Source: Pseudomonadales bacterium (GTDB lineage: Bacteria > Pseudomonadota > Gammaproteobacteria > Pseudomonadales > Ketobacteraceae). Taken from it: 36,492 nt of DNA. The stretch spans positions 1 through 36,492 of the forward strand of contig JAGUVW010000028.1 in assembly GCA_020062665.1 (NCBI GenBank), in the 5' to 3' direction. Below the pieces are notes generated by a model. It was not told where the DNA came from, searched no databases, and worked only from the letters and a program-made list of their open reading frames with translations. A program made the position numbers and the translations under genes. Shown here one piece after another: positions 30,720 through 36,492 of this stretch. The stretch's first letter is position 1, and the number at the start of each line of letters is the position of its first letter.

Positions 30720-30732
30720 GGTGATGTGTCAG
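30720..30732. promoter_or_regulatory. Dyad GGTGATGTGTCAG near the tssB promoter
   Basis: This matches GGTGACGTGTCAC in front of the C39-like gene at 11 of 13 positions. It lies immediately upstream of the tssB -24 element, closer than usual for an enhancer site, so it may be a repressor or a low-affinity activator site. Confidence 0.4.
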
Positions 30733-30753
30733 TCGCTGGTAATTTTCACAGGT

Positions 30754-31959
30754 TTACCACTTCATGGATTCGTGTTCTGTCGCTGCCGGTGTTGGCGTGG
30801 CCGTGGCCGCTATGCTGGCAGTGGCGGCGTAGCTGGCGGCAGCGTCGGTGCCACCTTCCAGATTGGCACCGGTCAGATGCTGGTAGAAGGCGCGCGCAGT
30901 GGGATCGGGCACCAGTTCCAGAATCAGGTCGGCCATGGGCATGCGGCCCCAGCGCACCAGTCGTTCGATGCCGGTCACCAGCGGTGTGTGAGGTTCGGTG
31001 GCGCGGAAAAACCTGGCCACTTCTTCCAGCCGGCGCAGGGCGTCTTCGCGGTTGGCAATGGGGCCGCTGCTGCCGGCTGCACCGGTGCTTCTCACGGCAG
31101 GTGCTGCTGCGCCGGTATCGGTGCTGGTTTCGGCGGCGGCGCTTTCGGTGCTGGCGAGTTTGTCTTTCGCCAGAAAGCGCACGGAGCGCAGGACTTCTTC
31201 CAGCGTTTCCAGAATCAGGGAATAGGGCGGCGCCTGGTGACCGCAGTGTTTGCGCAGGGTGTCGTTCATGCTGCGGAAGTCATTGACCGCCTGCTCCAGA
31301 TCGTCCACCAGATCGCGGAAGAAGTTGCTGGAGCCGTCGCTGACGGCGGCTTCGATCGCGCGCAGGCTGAAGCCCAGGGCCTGTTCCTTTTCTTCTTTCT
31401 TGTCGGGATCGGCGATCTTGTCGGCGTCGCGTGCCTGCTGGTATTGCCAGAAGCTGAAGCAACCGGAGGCGGTGTCCGGCGTGATCGGCGTGTTGCGGAT
31501 CGGCGCGAGCAGGGTGCCTTCGCTGCTGTCGCCGTTGAGTCCTGCCAGCGGTGCCACTTTGGTTTCGAGGCCGTCTTCATCCGGCAGTGGATAGAGAGTG
31601 TCCCAGTATTTTTCCACCAGTCCCCGCGCCAGCGCGATGCCATCGCGCAGACCGGCAAAATCGTGAAAGCGGATCAATGCCTCGATCAGCCAGGCCGCCA
31701 CTTCGAGATCCTTGGTGTGCTGTTGCAGCAGGCTGGGTGCGATGCTGAGGATGGGGCGCCATTCGTTGAGAATGTTGCTGGCCTGATCCGGATCGAACAG
31801 GCTGGCCCGTTCGGCAGAGCGGGCTTTGTTGCGGGCATCCTTGAGCTGGGAATAGAGCGCGTAGGCGGGGCCGTCTTCGCGCGCATCGCTGCCCTGAGGT
31901 TGCGCTTCAGAAATCGGTTGCAGCAGCTCGTCGATGTCGATGATGGGTGTCGATGCCAT
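30754..31959 (-). CDS. tssA: T6SS assembly protein TssA (ImpA N-terminal domain)
   Basis: The product is 401 residues from ATG 31959, which has AAAAGGA 6 bases upstream; the longer in-frame ATG at 32025 has none. The N-terminal ImpA domain includes DELLQPISEAQPQGSDARED, GPAYALYSQLKDARN, WLIEALIRFHDFAGLRDGI and YWDTLYPLPDEDG. A Ser/Ala/Thr-rich linker (about 280-305) leads to a helical C-terminal domain (ALRRLEEVARFFRATEPHTP, VRWGRMPMADLILELV). The last ~30 residues are Ala/Thr-rich. TssA primes and guides tail-sheath polymerisation. The gene lies 148 bases after tagF with a weak extended -10 (TGCTAGACT, complement of 32028-32036) in the gap. Confidence 0.95.
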   Translation of the reverse strand: MASTPIIDIDELLQPISEAQPQGSDAREDGPAYALYSQLKDARNKARSAERASLFDPDQASNILNEWRPILSIAPSLLQQHTKDLEVAAWLIEALIRFHDFAGLRDGIALARGLVEKYWDTLYPLPDEDGLETKVAPLAGLNGDSSEGTLLAPIRNTPITPDTASGCFSFWQYQQARDADKIADPDKKEEKEQALGFSLRAIEAAVSDGSSNFFRDLVDDLEQAVNDFRSMNDTLRKHCGHQAPPYSLILETLEEVLRSVRFLAKDKLASTESAAAETSTDTGAAAPAVRSTGAAGSSGPIANREDALRRLEEVARFFRATEPHTPLVTGIERLVRWGRMPMADLILELVPDPTARAFYQHLTGANLEGGTDAAASYAATASIAATATPTPAATEHESMKW

Positions 31960-32027
31960 GTTGTTCCTTTTCCGTACGCTTGTTCGAATGGTTTTTCGCG
32001 TTGAAATGCATGGTGACCCGAACACAG

Positions 32028-32036
32028 AGTCTAGCA
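32028..32036 (-). promoter_or_regulatory. Weak extended -10 upstream of tssA
   Basis: On the minus strand TGCTAGACT fits the extended -10 form TGn-TAxAxT, about 70 bases before tssA ATG 31959. No convincing -35 is present. The 148-base gap between tagF and tssA also holds a 10-bp palindrome GCAGGCCTGC (32069-32078) of unknown meaning. Confidence 0.25.
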
Positions 32037-32107
32037 GGCTTGTGTGCGTCTGGCGCTACCGGTTTGTTGCAGGCCTGCCCGGGAGTGGTGTTACTTTTTC
32101 GCGTTTG

Positions 32108-32830
32108 TCAGCAAATTACATTCCAGTTGTAGGCTTGCCATTGTCCGGTGAGCAGTGCGCTGAAGCCTTGAGGCGCCGGCATGCCCTCGCACGACAGCAG
32201 GGTATTGGCGCTGCCTTCGCCGCCCAGGCTGTACCACAGGCTAAAACTCGGTGAGCGCTGACGCAACAGGGTTTCGGCCAGCAGCAGGGCGTGTCGGGGT
32301 GACATGTCACTGTTGCCACTGAGCGTGTCAGTGTCACCCACTGCGCTGATGCTGAGTCCCACGCCGCCGTTCTGGCCCAGATTGTTCCAGGGTTGCAGTT
32401 CCGGCGCTTCCAGATTCTGCAGCACGTCCACTACGGCTTCGATGGTGGGGGATTCGTTCAGGCAGGCCAGGGCGATGGATTCCAGCTGGCCGAACCACGA
32501 AGCGTTGTGGCAGAGCGCGCAGGCGATGCTGTTGCGGGCCGGCAGCGGACGCACCAGGGTGAGTGGAAAGTAGCGCCCCACCCGATCCACGCTCGGCACC
32601 ATCAATCCGAGCCAGGCGTTGCTGTCCACGCAGCCCGACGACAGGGCGAAGCGCCAGATCGGGGCCGTCAGATAGCAGTCGAGCCAGTGTTCGCCCAGCA
32701 TCTGCTGGCTGATCTGGATCGCCCGCTGCAGCCAGGGATCCCACTGCTCGATGAACGGGCGCGGCAGGTTGCGCTCGATGAAGTCGCCGTAACCGGGCAG
32801 TTTGCCGTAAAAACCCAGGGGACTGGTCAT
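32108..32830 (-). CDS. tagF: T6SS-associated protein TagF (ImpM family)
   Basis: The 240-residue protein opens with GFYGKLPGYGDFIERNLP, the diagnostic TagF/ImpM start, followed by PFIEQWDPWLQRAI, APIWRFALSSG, VPSVDRVGRYFPLT and a later SLWYSLGG. TagF is known in Pseudomonas and Agrobacterium as a post-translational repressor of T6SS firing, acting through Fha or the membrane complex. Its presence implies that this T6SS is controlled after translation as well. The ATG is 15 bases after the tssM stop, so the two are co-transcribed. A perfect GTGACATGTCAC dyad lies within its coding region (32299-32310). Confidence 0.95.
   Translation of the reverse strand: MTSPLGFYGKLPGYGDFIERNLPRPFIEQWDPWLQRAIQISQQMLGEHWLDCYLTAPIWRFALSSGCVDSNAWLGLMVPSVDRVGRYFPLTLVRPLPARNSIACALCHNASWFGQLESIALACLNESPTIEAVVDVLQNLEAPELQPWNNLGQNGGVGLSISAVGDTDTLSGNSDMSPRHALLLAETLLRQRSPSFSLWYSLGGEGSANTLLSCEGMPAPQGFSALLTGQWQAYNWNVIC
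32299..32310. promoter_or_regulatory. Palindrome GTGACATGTCAC inside tagF
   Basis: This perfect 12-bp palindrome differs by one base from GTGACGTGTCAC before the C39-like gene. It lies about 340 bases upstream of tssA ATG. It may be a regulator site within coding DNA or a chance codon match. Confidence 0.3.
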
Positions 32831-32845
32831 GGCCGCGCGCTCCCG

Positions 32846-35800
32846 TTACAGACTGTCCGGACAGCGGTAATTACGCAGCAGCGCCAGATTCAGTCCGCTC
32901 AGGCGCGAGCGCGCATCCATCCGGTACACCATCTTGCGATTGTCCTTGTTGATGGTCATGCGGTATTGGGTGTTGCCGGTCTTGCTGGCGCCAGAGGCAT
33001 CCAGCAACCGGTACCAGGCCCAGGTGCCGGTGTAGGTTTCCCGGTGGGTGGTCTGGTTCAGATCTTCGAACAGCAGGCGGATGTTGGTGTCGCGGTCGGC
33101 CTGCCAGCTGGCGTTCCTGGGGATTTTCGGCCCGTGGGTGTAGGTGAAGCGCTGCTCGCCCAGTTGCAGTTCGAATTTGCCCACGGCGGTGTCGAGACTG
33201 TCGGGCGTGAGCGAGAACTGGTAGCCCGGCATGGCGGGATTGTCGCCGAAGAAGGCGGCGCGAATGGCTTCCGCGTTCTGCAGTTGGGACAGGGCTTCGC
33301 TGCTGATGCCGATGGACTTGCCTTCCACCGCCTTGATCTGGCCGTTCGGGGTGAGGAAATCCTTGAGGTTGGCATCGACGAAGGCTTTCACCGCACCGCT
33401 GGGGCCGAAGAAGGCGGCAAAATCATCGGCGGTGGCTTCGGCCTGCACCCGGCGCAGCGGATAGCGGTTGTCCAGCGTGCGTTGCCAGGTCTGGTACACC
33501 TGCTGGCGCCAGGCGTTGTCCAGGTGGCCCTTGGCGCTGCCCAGCATCACGCCCCAGCTGTAGTCGGCGGCCAGATTCAGCCATTCCTTCACCGGTGACG
33601 GCACGCCGGTGGCCAGGCTGCGCAGCTTGCGCACGGGATCGCCCGCGTTGCCGGAAAAGCGCGCCTTGGCCGCGTCGAACATCGCGGCGCTGGGATTGGG
33701 CGCAACGGCCATGTCATTCAGATAATCGTGCAGTGCTTTCACCGCCGCGAGGATTTCACCCACGGGGGCTGCCTGCAGTTCGGTGGTGGTGGTGAGCTGG
33801 TTGATCTCGCGGAAGGTGATGTCCACCGAGGTGGGTGTGATCACTTCATCCAGCAGTTTGTCCACGGCCTTGTTGACGTTGGCGGTCGCACCGGGAATGG
33901 TGGGCGCTTTGGGCCAGCCCGGTGTCAGCGCCGTGTTTTCCTTGGTGACACGCAGCACGGCCACGATGGGTGAACCCACGGGGTCGGCCAGGATTTTCAG
34001 CGCGGCGGTGGTCTGGTTCAGGTCGCCGAATTTCTGCAGCGGCAACTGGTTCAGCAGGGTCTGCCACTGGGCGGTGTAGTCGTTCAGGTAGAGAGTTTCC
34101 AGCTCTTTGGCCAGCCGTTCCTTGTCGGCATCGGTGAAGTCGTCCACTTCGCTGCTGCCGAAAATCCAGCGATCCCGTTCCAGTTGTTTGAGCAGCGGCG
34201 ATTTGGTGCTGAAATCCAGGCTCTTGTAGCCGGCCTTGCTGTACAGCGCCGGCATCTGCAGCGTGGCGGAATATTCGTTGTGGCCGAACATGGCCGCTGC
34301 GCGCGCGCCCAGTTGGGCGTACAGATCGAGGATCTGCTTGCCCAGATCGCCGGACTTGAGCTGGCTGTACAGGCGCTGGGCTGCGGGAATCTGGCGCAGC
34401 TTCAGGCGCGTGGTGTCCACCGTGGCCTGATCCAGCGTCACGTCGCCGAAGCCCCGTTCCAGCAGCAGATTCAGGTGTGCCAGCAGATCCGCCTGCACGG
34501 TGGCCTGCTGCGGATACTGTTCCTGCCAGTCGCGCTTGGCCCAGCGGCGGATTTCATCGGCGTCGAAATGTTCCTTGTCGTGCAGCATCAGATAGGTGCG
34601 GAAGGTGGCGATGAGGGCGTCGTCGCTGGCAGTGAGGCCCTGCAGACGCTGCTCCAGCGTGGCCTTGAAGCGGGGCAGGAAATCCGTGCGGGCCGCTTGC
34701 AGGTAGAGGTTTTCCGCCGCCTGATCTACCGATGAATCGTACAGGCCCACACTGGTCAGCCAGGGATGATCGTCGCGGTTGTAGACGTTGGAGGCATCGC
34801 GCAGGGCGTTCAGCGCGGGAATGGTTTCGGCCGGATCGATATTGCCGGCGGTGAGGGCGCCATGGGCGGTTTCGAACGCGGCGGTGTGTTCCTTCACCTT
34901 GCCCATGTAATCCAGGTTGCGCTTGAGGGTGAAGGTCCAGGTGGCGGCCAGGCCGATGAACAGCAGTGCCAGCACGGCGAAGGTGCCGCGCCGCACCCAC
35001 ACCAGGCCGGATTCCAGTTTCTTGTTGCCGCCCACCAGTTCCGCTTCGGGAATCACCACGTCGCGGAACAGGCGGTTGATGAAGAAGCTCTTGCCGCCGC
35101 CACTTTGTGGACGCACGGCCTCGCGCCCCAGGCCGAAGCTGCTGGACACGGCGGCCATCATGCGGTCGATGGGCGTGCCTTCCTGGGTGCCGCTGCACAG
35201 ATAGACGCCGCGCAGCAGGGGCGCGTCGCTGAAACGGTTGGGTGCGAAGGCTTCGGCCAGGAAACCGTCCAGCAGGGGTTTGAGATTTTCCACCTGCTGC
35301 GGGAAGGCCTGGATCAGGGCGCGTTTGGCGGGATCGCGCTCGTTCTGTACGCGCCAAAGCACGCGGTCGTTGAGGCGCTGGATCAGCACGTCCAGTTCGG
35401 CGCTGAGGCTGCCCAGCTGTTGTGGTGTTGCGGGAAAATCAAAGGTGACGCCCCACACCTGCTGGCGTTCGGGCTGGGTGAGGTTGGCGAAGAATTCGCT
35501 GAAGCCCGCGATCAGATCCGCTTTGGTGATCATGACGTAGACGGGGAATTTGACACCCAGCTGGGTTTGCAGTTCGTCGATACGCTCGCGGATGATTTTG
35601 CCTTGGTAGCTGCGTTGGGCGGTGGGCTGGGTGAGCAGGTCCTGCGCGCTGATGGCGACCAGTACGCCGTTCACCGGGCGGCGCGGGCGGTATTTTTTCA
35701 GCAGGCCGAGGAAGCCCTGCCAGGCGGAGCTGTCCACCACTTTGTGACTGTCCTGGGTGGTGTAGCGGCCGGCGGTGTCGATCAGCACGGCTTCGTTGGT

Positions 35801-36325
35801 GAACCACCAGTCGCAGTTACGGGTGCCACCGATGCCGCCGAGGGCGTTTTTGCCGTGGCTGTCAGCGAGGGGGAAGTTCAGGCCGGAGTTGACCAGGGCA
35901 GTGGTTTTGCCGGAGCCCGGCGGACCGATGATGATGTACCAGGGTAACTGATAGAGCGAGACGCGACCGTTGGCACTGTCGAATTTGGCTTTTTTGAGGA
36001 TGGCCATGCCGTCAGCAAAGCGTTTGCCCAGGGCAGCCACTTCTTCGCCGGCTTTTTCGGCATCGGGGTCGATGGTGGGTTGGGCCAGTTCCTTGGCCAG
36101 TCCTTGGTTGCGTTGGTGGGATAGCAGTATGACGATCAGTTGCGCAATCAGCCAGATCAGCAGGATGGCAAGGATGATGATCAGGCGCATGCTGGTGGAG
36201 AGGGTGGTGTTGTCTTCGCCGAATTTGACGAAGTCGGCACCAAACCAGATCACGAGCCCGAGCAGTGCGACGCCCAGCAGCCCCAGGAAGATTTTATTGG
36301 TCAGGATCGTTACTAGCCGTTTCAT
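32846..36325 (-). CDS. tssM: T6SS membrane-complex protein TssM (IcmF)
   Basis: The 1159-residue protein is a full-length IcmF-type TssM. Two membrane helices are near residues 10-30 and 45-68, and a third near 450-470 (FAVLALLFIGLAATWTFTL). Between them the cytoplasmic domain has Walker A GPPGSGKT (134-141) and Walker B DTAGRY. The long periplasmic part ends in the TssM C-terminal beta region and RNYRCPDSL. With TssL and TssJ it forms the trans-envelope channel. GGA seven bases before ATG 36325 is a weak ribosome site. It is the first complete T6SS gene of the window; tagF follows 15 bases after its stop. Other T6SS genes probably lie upstream beyond the window. Confidence 0.97.
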   Translation of the reverse strand: MKRLVTILTNKIFLGLLGVALLGLVIWFGADFVKFGEDNTTLSTSMRLIIILAILLIWLIAQLIVILLSHQRNQGLAKELAQPTIDPDAEKAGEEVAALGKRFADGMAILKKAKFDSANGRVSLYQLPWYIIIGPPGSGKTTALVNSGLNFPLADSHGKNALGGIGGTRNCDWWFTNEAVLIDTAGRYTTQDSHKVVDSSAWQGFLGLLKKYRPRRPVNGVLVAISAQDLLTQPTAQRSYQGKIIRERIDELQTQLGVKFPVYVMITKADLIAGFSEFFANLTQPERQQVWGVTFDFPATPQQLGSLSAELDVLIQRLNDRVLWRVQNERDPAKRALIQAFPQQVENLKPLLDGFLAEAFAPNRFSDAPLLRGVYLCSGTQEGTPIDRMMAAVSSSFGLGREAVRPQSGGGKSFFINRLFRDVVIPEAELVGGNKKLESGLVWVRRGTFAVLALLFIGLAATWTFTLKRNLDYMGKVKEHTAAFETAHGALTAGNIDPAETIPALNALRDASNVYNRDDHPWLTSVGLYDSSVDQAAENLYLQAARTDFLPRFKATLEQRLQGLTASDDALIATFRTYLMLHDKEHFDADEIRRWAKRDWQEQYPQQATVQADLLAHLNLLLERGFGDVTLDQATVDTTRLKLRQIPAAQRLYSQLKSGDLGKQILDLYAQLGARAAAMFGHNEYSATLQMPALYSKAGYKSLDFSTKSPLLKQLERDRWIFGSSEVDDFTDADKERLAKELETLYLNDYTAQWQTLLNQLPLQKFGDLNQTTAALKILADPVGSPIVAVLRVTKENTALTPGWPKAPTIPGATANVNKAVDKLLDEVITPTSVDITFREINQLTTTTELQAAPVGEILAAVKALHDYLNDMAVAPNPSAAMFDAAKARFSGNAGDPVRKLRSLATGVPSPVKEWLNLAADYSWGVMLGSAKGHLDNAWRQQVYQTWQRTLDNRYPLRRVQAEATADDFAAFFGPSGAVKAFVDANLKDFLTPNGQIKAVEGKSIGISSEALSQLQNAEAIRAAFFGDNPAMPGYQFSLTPDSLDTAVGKFELQLGEQRFTYTHGPKIPRNASWQADRDTNIRLLFEDLNQTTHRETYTGTWAWYRLLDASGASKTGNTQYRMTINKDNRKMVYRMDARSRLSGLNLALLRNYRCPDSL

Positions 36326-36492
36326 GGGTTAGTCCGTTAATTGGAATTTTTGGTTTCGGCTTGTTTGCGCTGGCGGGGTGGGAGGAGATTCCAGACATGA
36401 CACTTGGCCTTCGGCTACCCTGTGCTTCTCAGCCAGACCGGCGGTGGCGCAACTCGCGCTGCGCGCTCAGACACTCGCCACCTTGTTTCCGG
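36326..36492. other. Intergenic end region upstream of tssM
   Basis: No gene is seen in these 167 bases. They hold the tssM leader, a weak GTGAC-type match (GTGTCATGTCTG on the minus strand, 36392-36403), and a GC-rich hairpin, GGTGGCG (36443-36449) with CGCCACC (36476-36482). No clear sigma-54 or sigma-70 promoter for tssM was found. Confidence 0.6.
36443..36492. repeat. Partial match to the 12-kb inverted-repeat element
   Basis: ACTCGCGCTG (36452-36461) and TTTCCGG (36486-36492) occur in the same order and orientation as at 12049-12058 and 12073-12079 in the 35-bp repeat arm, although the sequence between differs in length. The window ends inside the match, so a second copy may continue beyond it. 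Confidence 0.4.

Noticed and set aside
32069-32078. Palindrome GCAGGCCTGC before tssA as an operator
   Set aside because: A single 10-bp GC-rich palindrome is expected by chance at this composition and has no partner elsewhere in the T6SS region.
1-36492. CRISPR arrays, tRNA/rRNA genes, transposases or integrase attachment sites
   Set aside because: No regularly spaced repeats, tRNA T-loop patterns, rRNA-like sequence or transposase motifs were seen on reading; only the palindromic repeat at 12047-12168 looks mobile.

Overview
The window is dense, high-GC (roughly 60% by eye) bacterial DNA with short intergenic gaps, Shine-Dalgarno starts, sigma-70 and sigma-54 promoter-like sites and a type VI secretion system (T6SS) of proteobacterial type. 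The mix of lipid/CoA genes (Baeyer-Villiger monooxygenase, acyl-CoA thioesterase, alpha-methylacyl-CoA racemase, PF10118-type hydrolase) with NrtR/NadV and a T6SS suggests a gammaproteobacterium, perhaps a marine hydrocarbon or lipid user of the Alcanivorax/Marinobacter kind. That placement is inference; nothing here names a species.

Left third (1-11933), lipid and hydrophobic-substrate metabolism. A + strand operon (5'-truncated SDR, ferritin-like diiron protein, Baeyer-Villiger monooxygenase) ends at a strong terminator. A secreted GH5 glycosidase of endoglycoceramidase type faces a TesB-like thioesterase. A TetR regulator is divergent from an M24 peptidase-like gene, and two matching palindromes lie between them. 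The M24 gene leads a run with an epoxide-hydrolase-like alpha/beta hydrolase, a PF10118 protein and an unrecognised exported 507-aa protein. A CaiB/BaiF CoA-transferase family gene (AMACR-like) closes the section on the minus strand.

Middle (11934-18546). A 35-bp perfect inverted repeat (12047-12168) sits just downstream of nadV (nicotinamide phosphoribosyltransferase). nadV is divergent from nrtR, a Nudix-related repressor, with candidate operators between them. A three-gene operon follows: amidoligase, class I glutamine amidotransferase and a small YqaA/VTT membrane protein. It converges with and overlaps a YafY-type WYL regulator that is downstream of a glutathione S-transferase gene. A YjbR/MmcQ-type gene ends the section.

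Right half (18547-36492), T6SS. Ten adjacent minus-strand genes plus one at the distal end read, in transcription order: tssM, tagF, tssA, tssB, tssC, a second tssC, tssE, tssF, tssG, tssH (clpV), then a TssB-TssC-like fusion lacking the last ~119 residues of TssC. tssJ, tssK, tssL, hcp and vgrG are not in the window and may lie beyond 36492. Facing the distal end is a + strand gene (18718-19332) for a small protein with a C39/papain-like Q-C-H-N residue pattern and no signal peptide. It has a consensus sigma-54 promoter and upstream GTGAC/GTCAC dyads. A second sigma-54-like promoter and a related dyad precede tssB, and another near-identical dyad lies inside tagF. Together these suggest that the peptidase-like gene is co-regulated with the T6SS and may be a cargo or accessory. 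No CRISPR array, tRNA, rRNA or transposase was seen.
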